Positions 1-8,554 of a DNA stretch of 64,000 bases are shown piece after piece. The notes below the pieces were generated by a model. That model had not been told where the DNA came from. It saw nothing but the letters and a program-made list of their open reading frames with translations, and did no database searches. The position numbers and the translations under genes were made by a program. This DNA is from an uncultured Oscillibacter sp. (GTDB lineage Bacteria > Bacillota > Clostridia > Oscillospirales > Oscillospiraceae), in assembly GCA_910578935.1 (NCBI GenBank), contig CAJTSM010000001.1, positions 62,031-126,030 of the forward strand. Reading direction: 5' to 3'. Position 1 is the stretch's first letter, and every line of letters starts with the position of its first letter.

Positions 1-1934
1 CTCCCATCCAGCCGGGGCGCCCAGATAACGGCGCTGAGGTCCACGGGCTGCTTGAAGGAGGCAAAGACTTGCTTGCTGTCCCACCAATTGCCGTCGTTGT
101 AGGAATGGGAGGTCCAGTGGGTGCTGAAATCGCCGTCGGCCATGAACTCCGGCCGGAAGGGCTTCCCGGCGGGGTAGGCGGTGGGAGAGACATTATTGGG
201 ATTCGCCAGCCACACCCGCTCGATATTCCGCCAGTCCAGAACCCCCTCGGCGGGGATGCCCTCCGGGCGGGAGTAGTCCACAGCGGCCGGGGTCCCCAGG
301 GCGGTGCGGGAAGGACCGCTGACCCCCACGCTGTTTCCCGCCTGGATATAGATGGAGTAACTGACGCCGTTGGTCAAGTCTGTGATAACCGTACTGGTGC
401 TGTTGATACGGCTGCCCCATTGCCGGTAAGCAGACTCATTTTCCGCCTTGTAGTAGACTTCATAAAACGTGGCGTTCTCCGCCGCCTTCCAACTCACTGA
501 AAGGGCGCTGTCCAGAGCGCTCACGCTCACCATATCCGGGGCGCTGGGGGCCCTGGCGGGCTGAGGCGTGGCGGACACAGGGTCGCTGGCAGTTCCCTCC
601 CAAATTCCGTCCACGGGTGTGACGGTGAATTGGTAGGTCCTCAAGTTCTCCAATCCCGTGATCTCTGCCCGGGGCACATCCACCCGCAGGGAGCGGCGGC
701 TGCCGCTGCTGTCCTGGGGCCAGTAATCCACTCGGTAGCCGGAAACGTTGGGCACGTCGCTCCAGCGGAGGCTCACCCGTTCGTTTCCGGCCAGCGCGGT
801 AAGGTTTCGCACAATTCCGCTGGCGGCGGAGGGGCGCTCCGGAACGATCTCCCGGAGGAACTGAATGGATTCCACTGTAGTGTAATCGCCGCCTCCGGTG
901 CGGGTCACGGTGATTGTAATCTCCTTCACCGCCACCCGGCGGCCCAGAGAAATCTTAACCACGCTGCTGCCTTCCACCGGACCGATCCCACGGACTCCTT
1001 CCGGCAAAGAGAGGTCAAAGGGAATCGTTTCCCCGCTTCCGTCGGCATATGCCACAGCCACGGTACCTGTCCGCATGGCCCCGGGGCCTTCCGGGGAGAT
1101 GATCTGAATTTCCTCCATCTCCACCGGTTCCGCCAGGGAGACAGTAAACTCCAGTGGGCCGCCGCCGGATCTCAAAGACACGATTTGGCCGTTATCTCGG
1201 AACAGATTTTCCAAAACGCCGGAAATCAAGCTGGTCCCGCTTCCCAGGCGGACCTCCTCCACCGGCGGGGCCAGCATGGCTGTATCCTGGACTTCGGGAC
1301 TCCCTCCGGCGTTCCGGTTCCGGCTGACAATGGCCAAGTCACACACATCCACCGATCCGTCGCCGTTGAGGTCGTAACGCTCCAAATCCCGTCGCCGGCC
1401 GGAACCCAGGGCTTCGGACAGCTCCTCCCGGTCCCGGGCGTTGACCCGGCCGTCGCCGTTCACGTCTCCCAAGGTGAAAGTGCCGTCCGCCGTGCCTAAG
1501 GTGACGTGCTGAGAATATTTACCAATCATCAGCTCTTGGCGGCAGTTTGCGTAACCATCCCCAGCGAATTCCAGGGCATAATTTCCCTGCGGCAGGCCGG
1601 AAACCGTCAGATCCAGGTATCCTGGCCACCGTCCCCCGCCTAAGGATCCGCCGTCCTGATTCCGCAGGGCCACGGATGCGGGATAACCTCCAAGGTCCTG
1701 CCGGCTGGTTTCCTCCGTCAGGTCCAAAATTCCCAGCGAGCGGCCTTCCTGGAACAGCTCCGCCCGGACCCTCCGGTCCCGGAGAGCCTCCAGCGTCTGG
1801 GGCCAGTCCACCCGGACCGTGGCGGAAACGGCGCCGCTGACCGCCTCATCCCAGACGGCTTCCGCAGCTGGAAGAGCAGGGATCAGCAGTGCCCCGGCCA
1901 ACAGCAGGGATGCTACGCGTTGTCTGATGCGCAT
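1..1934 (-). CDS. secreted dockerin / fibronectin type III protein (C-terminus cut by window edge)
   Basis: About 644 residues are present and the gene runs off the left edge. It opens with a basic signal peptide (MRIRQRVASLLLAGALL, cleavage probably after the AEA near residue 26). Residues about 157-205 hold two calcium-loop repeats, DVNGDGRVN and DLNGDGSVD, the hallmark of a type I dockerin-like pair. Residues about 210-360 look like a beta-sandwich segment, followed by two fibronectin type III domains (about 363-455 and 463-545). The visible end (DGDFSTHWTS) resembles the start of an F5/8-type discoidin domain. Dockerins normally dock secreted enzymes onto cohesins; here the pair sits near the N-terminus, which is atypical. 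No catalytic domain is visible in the part present. A role in cell-surface or polysaccharide binding is inference. Confidence 0.8.
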   Translation of the reverse strand, partial: MRIRQRVASLLLAGALLIPALPAAEAVWDEAVSGAVSATVRVDWPQTLEALRDRRVRAELFQEGRSLGILDLTEETSRQDLGGYPASVALRNQDGGSLGGGRWPGYLDLTVSGLPQGNYALEFAGDGYANCRQELMIGKYSQHVTLGTADGTFTLGDVNGDGRVNARDREELSEALGSGRRRDLERYDLNGDGSVDVCDLAIVSRNRNAGGSPEVQDTAMLAPPVEEVRLGSGTSLISGVLENLFRDNGQIVSLRSGGGPLEFTVSLAEPVEMEEIQIISPEGPGAMRTGTVAVAYADGSGETIPFDLSLPEGVRGIGPVEGSSVVKISLGRRVAVKEITITVTRTGGGDYTTVESIQFLREIVPERPSAASGIVRNLTALAGNERVSLRWSDVPNVSGYRVDYWPQDSSGSRRSLRVDVPRAEITGLENLRTYQFTVTPVDGIWEGTASDPVSATPQPARAPSAPDMVSVSALDSALSVSWKAAENATFYEVYYKAENESAYRQWGSRINSTSTVITDLTNGVSYSIYIQAGNSVGVSGPSRTALGTPAAVDYSRPEGIPAEGVLDWRNIERVWLANPNNVSPTAYPAGKPFRPEFMADGDFSTHWTSHSYNDGNWWDSKQVFASFKQPVDLSAVIWAPRLDG

Positions 1935-2001
1935 AGGGGGAATCCTCTCTTTTCCGCCTCCGGAGCGGGGATACCGCCCCGGAAACTGTCGTTATGGAAA
2001 A

Positions 2002-2030
2002 ATTATAGCAAGTTCCGGAAGGCTTGACAA
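2002..2030 (-). promoter_or_regulatory. sigma-A-type promoter of the dockerin/FN3 gene
   Basis: On the minus strand TTGTCA (2030-2025) is followed 17 bases later by TATAAT (2007-2002), about 70 bases upstream of the ATG at 1934. Confidence 0.65.
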
Positions 2031-2068
2031 GATGGAGTTTTCGCCGGGTAAAGGCTCAAAAATCCCCC

Positions 2069-2097
2069 TTGCAATCCCTCAAACTCTCCTGTATAAT
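2069..2097 (+). promoter_or_regulatory. sigma-A-type promoter of glnS
   Basis: TTGCAA (2069-2074), a 17-base spacer, then TATAAT (2092-2097). Transcription from here would give a leader of about 155 bases before the glnS ATG at 2261. Confidence 0.7.
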
Positions 2098-2143
2098 ATT
2101 ATTTCCGAAGCAAATTTCGGAAGTAATCTATTTGATACACGCC

Positions 2144-2223
2144 GTTTTGCCCGCCGCCGCTTCCGGCGGCGCCCGCAAAACATGGCACCATTATTTCCGC
2201 GTTTTTAATAATGTGGAAATAAT
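2144..2223 (+). other. structured leader of glnS
   Basis: Two inverted repeats lie between promoter and start codon. GTTTTGCCCGCCGCCG (2144-2159) pairs with the GC-rich arm at 2164-2181. A 9-base arm ATTATTTCC near 2190 pairs with GGAAATAAT near 2215. There is no T-box consensus and no run of T after the first hairpin, so this is not a recognised riboswitch or attenuator. It may affect mRNA stability or translation. Confidence 0.4.
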
Positions 2224-2260
2224 CCGTTGCCGCTTTATTTTACATTGGGAGGACTTCGTT

Positions 2261-3949
2261 ATGGCGGACGAAATCAAAGTGCCGGAGCTGGAAAGCCGGA
2301 ATTTCATTCACGCGTTTATTGAGGAGGATGTCGCCCCCGGCGGGCAGTTTGAGGGCATGACGGTCCACACCCGCTTTCCCCCGGAGCCCAACGGCTACCT
2401 GCATATTGGCCACTGCAAGGCTCTGACGATCGACTTCGGCACCGCCGAAAAATACGGAGGGCTCTGCAACCTGCGCATGGACGACACAAACCCCACCAAG
2501 GAGGACGAAGAATTCGTGGAGGCCATCCAGGAGGACATCCACTGGCTGGGCTTCGACTGGGGGGACCGCTTCTTCTTCGGCTCCGACTACTTTGAGGAGG
2601 ACTACCGCCAGGCGGAAGGCCTCATCAAAAAGGGTCTGGCCTATGTCTGCCAGCTGACCCCGGAGGAGTTTAAGGAGTACCGGGGGGGCGTGGGCGTTCC
2701 CGCCCGGAGCCCTTACCGGGACCGCCCCATAGAGGAGAGCCTGGACCTCTTCCGCCGGATGCGGGCCGGGGAGTTCCCCGACGGGGCCATGACCCTCCGG
2801 GCCAAGATCGACCTTGCCAGCGGCAATTTCAACATGCGGGACCCGGTGCTCTACCGGATCAACCACCTGCCTCACCACCGCCACGGAAACAAGTGGTGTA
2901 TCTACCCCATGTACGACTTCGCCCACCCCATCCAGGACGCGCTGGAGGGTATCACCCACTCCCTCTGCTCGCTGGAATTTGAAGCTCACCGTCCCCTTTA
3001 CAACTGGGTGGTGGAGCACTGCGACCTGCCCGCCAAACCCCGGCAGATCGAGTTTGCCCGCCTTGGCATCGACCACACCGTCATGAGCAAGCGGAAGCTC
3101 CGCCGCCTGGTGGAAGAGGGCCGGGTTTCCGGCTGGGACGACCCCCGGATGCCCACCCTCTGCGGCCTCCGCCGCCGGGGCTACACCCCCCGGTCCATCC
3201 GGAATTTCTGCGAGCGCATCGGTGTGGCCAAGTCCGCCAATGTCGTCGAGTATGGCTTTTTGGAACACTGCCTCCGGGAGGATCTGAACGCCGCGGCGGA
3301 GCGGGTTATGGCCGTCCTCCGGCCTGTGAAACTGACGGTCACCAACTACCCTGAGGGGAAAACAGAAACCGTCACCGTGGAAAATAATCCCGTGGACTCC
3401 GCCGCCGGAACCCGGGAGGTTCCCTTCTCCCGCACCCTGTGGGTGGAGGCGGAGGATTTCCTGGAAGTCCCCGTGCCTAAGTACAAGCGGCTCTACCCCG
3501 GCGGTCCGGAGTGCCGCCTCAAGGGGGCCTATCTCATCCGCTGCACCGGCTGTATAAAGGATGAAGCGGGGAGCGTGACGGAGATTCTCTGCGAGTACGA
3601 CCCCGAGAGCCGCGGGGGTAACCCCGCTGACGGACGGAAGGTCAAAGGCGCGACGATTCATTGGGTGGACGCCGCCACCGCCGTGGATGCGGAGGTCCGG
3701 CTGTACGACAACCTCTTCTCCGACGAGAACCCCGACGCCGCCGACAAGGACTTCATCGACTGCCTGAACCCAAATTCCCTGGAGGTACTGACGGGCTGCA
3801 AGGTAGAGGCTTCTCTGGCGGAGGCGAAGGCCCCGGCAAATTTCCAATTCCTGCGGCAGGGCTACTTCTGCCTGGACAGCAGGGACAGCGCGCCGGGACA
3901 CCTGGTGTTCAACCGGAGCGTCAGCTTGAAGGACAGCTTTAAGAAATGA
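2261..3949 (+). CDS. glnS: glutaminyl-tRNA synthetase
   Basis: 562 residues, normal length for GlnS. It charges tRNA-Gln with glutamine in the cytosol. Class I signatures are visible: PPEPNGYLHIGH at residues about 40-51 and the KMSKS-equivalent VMSKRK near 273-278, followed by the beta-barrel anticodon-binding domains. The ATG at 2261 is chosen over longer in-frame starts because GGGAGGA lies 8 bases upstream and homology begins just after it. Most Firmicutes make Gln-tRNA by amidating Glu-tRNA; a GlnS implies the direct route and fits clostridial lineages thought to have acquired it. A bidirectional terminator follows the stop immediately. Confidence 0.95.
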   Translation: MADEIKVPELESRNFIHAFIEEDVAPGGQFEGMTVHTRFPPEPNGYLHIGHCKALTIDFGTAEKYGGLCNLRMDDTNPTKEDEEFVEAIQEDIHWLGFDWGDRFFFGSDYFEEDYRQAEGLIKKGLAYVCQLTPEEFKEYRGGVGVPARSPYRDRPIEESLDLFRRMRAGEFPDGAMTLRAKIDLASGNFNMRDPVLYRINHLPHHRHGNKWCIYPMYDFAHPIQDALEGITHSLCSLEFEAHRPLYNWVVEHCDLPAKPRQIEFARLGIDHTVMSKRKLRRLVEEGRVSGWDDPRMPTLCGLRRRGYTPRSIRNFCERIGVAKSANVVEYGFLEHCLREDLNAAAERVMAVLRPVKLTVTNYPEGKTETVTVENNPVDSAAGTREVPFSRTLWVEAEDFLEVPVPKYKRLYPGGPECRLKGAYLIRCTGCIKDEAGSVTEILCEYDPESRGGNPADGRKVKGATIHWVDAATAVDAEVRLYDNLFSDENPDAADKDFIDCLNPNSLEVLTGCKVEASLAEAKAPANFQFLRQGYFCLDSRDSAPGHLVFNRSVSLKDSFKK

Positions 3950-3950
3950 A

Positions 3951-3987
3951 AAAACCGCCGGAAGGACGAACCTTCCGGCGGTTTTTC
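3951..3987. terminator. bidirectional terminator between glnS and an anti-sigma gene
   Basis: Arms AAACCGCCGGAAGG and CCTTCCGGCGGTTT with a 5-base loop, flanked by A-run and T-run. It serves glnS and the convergent gene ending at 3990. Confidence 0.9.
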
Positions 3988-3989
3988 GT

Positions 3990-4559
3990 TTAATTCGTAA
4001 CGGTGGTGGTGACCACACTGGTATAGGTTTCCACAGCGGCGGAGCTCTCCGTGGCAACATTATAGTCTGTGTCCCCGCCCTGGGAGGACAGCAGAATCTC
4101 ACAGTCCTCCAGGGTGCCGGTGACCGTCACGTCCACATCCTCGCCTCCGGAGGTCTTCACCGTTCCGGTGTAGACCCCGCTTACCGCGATTTCCTCGGTG
4201 ATGTCAAACTCCGCGTCACCCACGGTCAGTATCAGCTTCCCGTCCCGCAGCTCCGCGTCGGCGAAGACGCCGGTGACCTCCACCCGCTCTCCCGCTTCGT
4301 TCTCCAGCACGATGTGGGAATCGTCCTGGAAGATGATCCGCAGATCCTCAAACAGCGCGCCGTTGCTGGCCGCGTTGGCCGTCACGGCCAGAGCCAGGGT
4401 CAACATCGCCGCTAGAGCCACCGTCCGCAGGGCCTTCAACGGCCGCTTCATGATCTTCTTTTCGTTCATCTCGCTCATTTTTACAAAGACCTCCTTCTTC
4501 GCCTCGTCGGAGGCCCGGAGCCGGGAGAACGCCTCACGGTACAATTTCTCATCAATCAT
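3990..4559 (-). CDS. membrane-anchored anti-sigma-factor-like protein
   Basis: 189 residues: a short cytoplasmic N-terminal region (1-41) with a charged helix, one transmembrane segment (about 44-62, rich in Ala/Leu), and a predicted extracytoplasmic part of about 125 residues rich in Val/Thr/Glu. No named catalytic motif is seen. The start codon overlaps the end of the ECF sigma gene by 8 bases, the usual arrangement for a sigma factor and its cognate membrane anti-sigma. The name is therefore inferred from context and topology rather than from a recognised domain. The signal sensed by the outer part is unknown. Confidence 0.6.
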   Translation of the reverse strand: MIDEKLYREAFSRLRASDEAKKEVFVKMSEMNEKKIMKRPLKALRTVALAAMLTLALAVTANAASNGALFEDLRIIFQDDSHIVLENEAGERVEVTGVFADAELRDGKLILTVGDAEFDITEEIAVSGVYTGTVKTSGGEDVDVTVTGTLEDCEILLSSQGGDTDYNVATESSAAVETYTSVVTTTVTN

Positions 4560-5034
4560 AGGCTTCTGCCTCCTTCAATTTTACTTTCAGCTGCCCCCTG
4601 GCCCGCATGAGCCAGGTCTGGACGGTGGACGTCTTGGCCTCCAGCAGCCCGGCGATCTCTTTCACGGAATAGCCTTCGTAATAGTGAAGGTACACCGCCG
4701 CCCGGTACTTGGGAGGCAGAGCCATCACCTGACGAAACAATTCCGTCTGGGCAGGTTGGTCGAACGCCGCAGTTTCTTCCACCCCGTTCAGGGAATCCGT
4801 TCGCCGCCGCCAGGGGGAGCGAAGCAGCTTTTTACACTCATTGGCCGCCACCCGAAGCAGCCACCGTTTCTCGTGGTCCTCCGACACAAAATCGTTCCGC
4901 TCCATATAGAACTTCAGCAGGGATTCCTGCATCACATCCTCCGCGTCCGCCCGATTTTTCAAATAGCTGTATGCCAGCCGGAACACCATGTCGCCGTAAC
5001 GCTCCACGGCCTCCCGGAACCGCTGGTCCGTCAA
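4552..5034 (-). CDS. RNA polymerase sigma factor, ECF subfamily
   Basis: 160 residues with the two ECF domains. Region 2 covers about residues 8-75 (YGDMVFRLAYSYLKNRADAEDVMQES). Region 4 covers about 100-155 (LPPKYRAAVYLHYYEGYSVKEIA, then a helix-turn-helix). It would direct core RNA polymerase to a small stress or envelope regulon. The start codon is TTG: a near-perfect AAGGAGGTGA lies 6 bases upstream, and no ATG in frame fits as well. It is translationally coupled to the downstream membrane protein, its probable anti-sigma. Target genes cannot be named from the window. Confidence 0.88.
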   Translation of the reverse strand: MTDQRFREAVERYGDMVFRLAYSYLKNRADAEDVMQESLLKFYMERNDFVSEDHEKRWLLRVAANECKKLLRSPWRRRTDSLNGVEETAAFDQPAQTELFRQVMALPPKYRAAVYLHYYEGYSVKEIAGLLEAKTSTVQTWLMRARGQLKVKLKEAEAYD

Positions 5035-5130
5035 CGCGTCTCACCTCCTTCGGCTTGGTTTGGAAGGGCCCTTCTGTAAGGGATATCCCTCAGGGAGGCA
5101 TAATATCCCGCAAAACTGAAAATTTCCTCA

Positions 5131-5168
5131 AAAAAACCGGAGGCCCCAAAGAGGGCCCCCGGTTTTTC
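5131..5168 (-). terminator. terminator downstream of the symporter gene
   Basis: AAAAACCGG-A-GGCCC pairs with GGGCC-C-CCGGTTTTT around a short loop. The A-run on the left gives the U-tract for leftward transcription from the symporter gene that ends at 5185. Confidence 0.85.
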
Positions 5169-5184
5169 TAATCAGCTTGCTTGT

Positions 5185-6402
5185 TTATTTTTTCATCTGC
5201 CACTTGGAGACGCAGAGGGAGCAGGCGATGTCCCCGGTGACGTTCAGGCAGGTACGGCCCATGTCGAAGAGCCGGTCCACCGCCACGATGAGGCCGATAT
5301 AGGCCACAGGAATGCCCAGGGTTTCCAGCACCATGGCCAGCATGATCATGCCCGCGCCGGAGACGCCAGCGGTGCCGATGGAGGCCAGAGTAGCGGTAAC
5401 CACCACGATCACCATCTGTCCCAAAGTCAGATGGATGCCTGCGCAGGAGGCGATAAACACCGTCGCTACGCACTGGTAGATGGCCGTGCCGTCCATATTG
5501 ATTGTAGAGCCCAGGGGCAGGACGAAAGCGGCGATATCATCCTTGGCGCCCAGCTCATGGGCGCACTCTTTGGAAACCGGCAAAGTCGCCGCAGAAGACG
5601 TGGAGGTAAAGGCAAAAATCATGGCGGCGAAGGCGCCCTTGAAAAACTTGACGGGACTCATGCCCACAAAGATCTGAGCGGACATGGAATAGACCAGCAC
5701 CGCGTGGACAATATAGCCGATGTATGCGCAGAGAATCACCAGGAAGAGAGAACCCAAAATAGCCGCGCCTTGGGTAGCGGTCACCCACGCCATGTAGGTG
5801 AACACGCCCACAGGCGACAGGGAGATCACGAACTCCATCAGCCGCTCAATAACCGCGTAGAACGAACTGACCATGTCCCGGCAGAGCTTGCCTTTCTCCC
5901 CAGCCATCATAATGGCTCCGCCGAAGAACAGGGAAACTACAATGACCTGGAGCATGTTGGCATTGACAAAGGCGCCCCACATGTTGCTGGGGAAAATGTC
6001 CACCAGCACGGACATGAAGCCGTTAAACGCCTTGGGCTCGTACTCCGCCGCGCCCAGCTCCGCGGAGAGGTCGGGGAACAGGCCCGCGCCCATGAAGATG
6101 TTGGCAAACACCAGACCGATCACACAGGCGATCGCGGTGGTGACCAAGAAGTAAGCTACGGTCTTGACTCCCACGGAGCCAACCTGCTTCATGTCGCCCA
6201 TGGAGAGGATGCCGTCAATCATGCTCAGCAGCACTACGGGTACTACAATGAACTTCAGCAGGTTCACGAAGATGTCGCCGAAGGGCTTCAGATACGCCGC
6301 AGTGAAGTCCGCCCATCCGGCGAAATAGCAGATCAGGCCCACAGCAATACCGGCAAAGAGCGCAATCAGGATCCGTACGGGCAGGCTGTTTTTCTTCTTC
6401 AT
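5185..6402 (-). CDS. dicarboxylate/amino-acid:cation symporter (DAACS family)
   Basis: 405 residues, highly hydrophobic with about eight membrane segments and two re-entrant loops, as in GltPh/GltT-like transporters. The serine-rich signature TSTSSAATLP (about residues 263-272) and the substrate/Na+ site NMDGTA (about 299-304) are intact, supporting Na+- or H+-coupled uptake of an acidic amino acid or C4-dicarboxylate across the cytoplasmic membrane. A GAGGTGAG site precedes the ATG. An Asp/Glu racemase lies just upstream on the same strand, which favours aspartate or glutamate as substrate (inference). It has its own promoter and is not in one transcript with the racemase if the 6577-6614 terminator works. 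Confidence 0.88.
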   Translation of the reverse strand: MKKKNSLPVRILIALFAGIAVGLICYFAGWADFTAAYLKPFGDIFVNLLKFIVVPVVLLSMIDGILSMGDMKQVGSVGVKTVAYFLVTTAIACVIGLVFANIFMGAGLFPDLSAELGAAEYEPKAFNGFMSVLVDIFPSNMWGAFVNANMLQVIVVSLFFGGAIMMAGEKGKLCRDMVSSFYAVIERLMEFVISLSPVGVFTYMAWVTATQGAAILGSLFLVILCAYIGYIVHAVLVYSMSAQIFVGMSPVKFFKGAFAAMIFAFTSTSSAATLPVSKECAHELGAKDDIAAFVLPLGSTINMDGTAIYQCVATVFIASCAGIHLTLGQMVIVVVTATLASIGTAGVSGAGMIMLAMVLETLGIPVAYIGLIVAVDRLFDMGRTCLNVTGDIACSLCVSKWQMKK

Positions 6403-6500
6403 ACACTCACCTCATAAAATAAAATCTTTGGGGCCCTCCGGAAGCGCACCTGCAATTTTGGACAAATGCTCCACCTGGAACCCTCCTCCAAATTAGTTAC

Positions 6501-6529
6501 ATTATACCAAAGCAGTCAGAAAATGTAAA
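6501..6529 (-). promoter_or_regulatory. sigma-A-type promoter of the symporter gene
   Basis: Minus strand TTTACA (6529-6524), 17-base spacer, TATAAT (6506-6501), about 100 bases before the ATG. Confidence 0.65.
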
Positions 6530-6576
6530 GAGGAAATGGAAATTTTGTGAAAAAATTATGAAAAAAACGTGAACAG

Positions 6577-6614
6577 AGGCCCGATGTCTGATAATTATGT
6601 AAGACATCGGGCCT
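6577..6614 (-). terminator. stem-loop ending the permease-racemase transcript
   Basis: A perfect 13-base inverted repeat AGGCCCGATGTCT / AGACATCGGGCCT with a 12-base loop lies 10 bases after the racemase stop. The following U-tract is interrupted, so its strength is uncertain. Confidence 0.65.
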
Positions 6615-6623
6615 TATATGCGC

Positions 6624-7331
6624 TTACTTCTCTTTTACAGAATAGCCGCAGAAATGGATGGCAGCCTTTGCCAGCTCCCCGGTAGGATCTACGCAAGGCA
6701 GGTCCAGTCCTAGGGAGCGGACCGCCAAGGGCAGCTCTGTGCAGGCCAGGACGAAGCAGTCCGCTCCCCGGCGCGTCAACCCATCCGTGACGGAGCAGAA
6801 CGCCTCCCGGTAGCGTTCCGGCGAAGCCCCGGCTTTGACACCTTGATAAATAACCTCCATCAGCGCCGCCTGTTCCCGCGCCTCCGGAACCAGAAAAGCC
6901 ACGCCCTCCGCCGCCAAGGCTTCCTGATACAGCCCCGCTGAAAGGGTGCCCTTGGTGGCAAGTATGGCCGCCGTCTTCCCTGGAAACCGCCTCCGGCAGG
7001 CCCCGGCCGCCGCTTGGATCATGCTGAGAAAGGGCAGCTTCGTCAGAACCTCCAGCCGGGGGAGGAAATAGTGGGCGGTGTTGCAGGGCATAATCACACA
7101 GTCCGCCCCACAGGACTCCAGCTTCCGCAAGGAATCCGCCATGGCGGGAACCGGGTCCGCCCCACCCTCCAGGATGGCGGCGGTTCGGTCGGGAATGGAG
7201 GCGTTGCTGTCTATGTAGATCCGAATATGGTCATTGTCCCGGTTGGCATCGGTGAGAGCCGTGATTTTCTGGAATAGGTCCGCCGTAGCCATGGGGCCCA
7301 TGCCTCCTAAAATGCCAATGGTCTTTTTCAT
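6624..7331 (-). CDS. aspartate/glutamate racemase family protein
   Basis: 235 residues, the usual size for the PLP-independent Asp/Glu racemase superfamily. The N-terminal IGILGGMGPMAT motif and the two catalytic-cysteine motifs MPCNTAH (Cys83) and LACTELPL (Cys197) are all present, supporting an active two-base racemase. The motif style (GGMGP) fits aspartate racemase more than MurI glutamate racemase; the exact amino acid is not proven. It starts 4 bases after the stop of the upstream permease gene, so the two form an operon. D-aspartate could serve in peptidoglycan cross-bridges or in catabolism with the neighbouring symporter (inference). Confidence 0.87.
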   Translation of the reverse strand: MKKTIGILGGMGPMATADLFQKITALTDANRDNDHIRIYIDSNASIPDRTAAILEGGADPVPAMADSLRKLESCGADCVIMPCNTAHYFLPRLEVLTKLPFLSMIQAAAGACRRRFPGKTAAILATKGTLSAGLYQEALAAEGVAFLVPEAREQAALMEVIYQGVKAGASPERYREAFCSVTDGLTRRGADCFVLACTELPLAVRSLGLDLPCVDPTGELAKAAIHFCGYSVKEK

Positions 7332-7335
7332 CTTT

Positions 7336-8148
7336 TCACCCCCAAAAATCAGGGAACAAAAGTTCGCTGCCCACCTTCACCGTCAGCAAAATCAGCACGG
7401 CAATGACCGTGGGGCGAACAATTTTGCTGCCGTTTTTAATGGCCAGGCCGGAACCGATGTAGTGTCCCGCGATGGAGGCCACAGCGGCCATGAGTCCCAC
7501 TTCCCAGAACACATAGCCCGAGGCCATCTGGGTCACCAGGCTGCCGATGTTGGAAGAGAGGTTAATCACCTTCACTCCCCCCGCCGCGTGGCGGGTGTCC
7601 AGCTTCGCCGCCCGGATGAAGACAATCATCAGAAAGGTCCCCGTGCCGGGGCCGTAATATCCGTCGTAGCCCCCGATGATAAAGGACGCCGCCCAAATGA
7701 CAGCCAGCTGCTTTTTCAGCTCGATCTCCCCCGGCTCGTCGGGCCACTCCCGGCCCCGGAGGGTGATGAAGGCCACCACCGGAAGGACAAACAGCAGCAG
7801 GTATTTCAGCACCGCGTCCGGCGTCAGGTGCTGGAGCCAGGTTCCGGCGGTGGAACCCACCAGGGCGAAGACGATAGCCGGGCCGAAGAGCCGCCAATTG
7901 ACATAGCCGTTCTTGATAAACCGGGCGGTGGAAAACACGGTGCCGATGGCGGCGGAAACCTTGTTGGTCCCCAGGGCATAGGGCGCGGGGAGATTTCCAA
8001 AAGCGATAAGGTGGGTGGGAACGGAGATGATGCCGCCTCCGCCGGCGATGGCGTCCATGAAAGATGCCAGAAATACGCCCACACAAATCAGCAGCACCAC
8101 CCAGAGGGGAAAGCCGTCAATCCGCGGGGCTGTCAGAAACTGGAGCAT
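7336..8148 (-). CDS. TauE/SafE-family sulfite/organosulfur exporter-like permease
   Basis: 270 residues, eight or so hydrophobic segments, with the twin-repeat layout of the TauE/SafE (DUF81) family, including GGGGIISVP near the start and GYYGPGTGTF in the second half. Family members move small anions such as sulfite, sulfoacetate or organic acids; the substrate here is not identifiable. An earlier in-frame ATG at 8166 is rejected. The sequence just after it contains AGGAGGT, which is the ribosome site for the ATG at 8148. It is the first gene of a two-gene operon with the racemase. Confidence 0.8.
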   Translation of the reverse strand: MLQFLTAPRIDGFPLWVVLLICVGVFLASFMDAIAGGGGIISVPTHLIAFGNLPAPYALGTNKVSAAIGTVFSTARFIKNGYVNWRLFGPAIVFALVGSTAGTWLQHLTPDAVLKYLLLFVLPVVAFITLRGREWPDEPGEIELKKQLAVIWAASFIIGGYDGYYGPGTGTFLMIVFIRAAKLDTRHAAGGVKVINLSSNIGSLVTQMASGYVFWEVGLMAAVASIAGHYIGSGLAIKNGSKIVRPTVIAVLILLTVKVGSELLFPDFWG

Positions 8149-8183
8149 GAAAAGGACCTCCTGCATTGTAGAACTGAGCTGTT

Positions 8184-8212
8184 ATCATACCGCAACCCGG
8201 CGGCAAAATCAA
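8184..8212 (-). promoter_or_regulatory. probable promoter of the permease-racemase operon
   Basis: Minus strand TTGATT (8212-8207), 17-base spacer, TATGAT (8189-8184), about 35 bases before the ATG at 8148. Confidence 0.5.
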
Positions 8213-8362
8213 CGGTTCAACATATTTTTCTTAGCATACATTTCCAGTTTTCCGTCTATCTTTTGACTATTTTGCCGAAGGTCACCAAAAAATATTGTGA
8301 ATCTTGAAGGAGATTTGGGAGAACATGCTAAAAGCAGGGCGGTTTTTTCGACAGGACCGTCC

Positions 8363-8391
8363 TTGACGCTATTTTTCAAAAGAAGTATAAT
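8363..8391 (+). promoter_or_regulatory. sigma-A-type promoter of the glgBCD operon
   Basis: TTGACG (8363-8368), 17-base spacer, TATAAT (8386-8391). The transcript would carry a leader of about 155 bases. Confidence 0.75.
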
Positions 8392-8432
8392 ATTCCAGAA
8401 TAGCCAAGCGCTGTTTTTTAAGAAACTACAGT

Positions 8433-8507
8433 CCGCCTTTCGGACGGCGGGCGGGGCGCTCTGAAAAGAACGCCCGGGAAATTGGCGGGCCGCTCGCCGA
8501 AAGGCGG
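8433..8507 (+). other. long inverted repeat in the glgB leader
   Basis: CCGCCTTTCGG (8433-8443) is exactly complementary to CCGAAAGGCGG (8497-8507). The GC-rich interior (GGGCGGGGCGCTCT ... AACGCCCGG) can extend the pairing. There is no T-run, so it is not an intrinsic terminator. It could be an mRNA-stability or regulator-binding structure. The rest of the 8149-8554 interval holds only the two promoters. Confidence 0.5.
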
Positions 8508-8554
8508 CAGCCGCAGTTCCGGTGAATATCTGCGGCTATGCACGGAGGTTGACT

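Noticed and set aside
2240..4102. 620-codon minus-strand frame opposite glnS
   Set aside because: Shadow of glnS third-position GC bias; no ribosome site and no recognisable domain.
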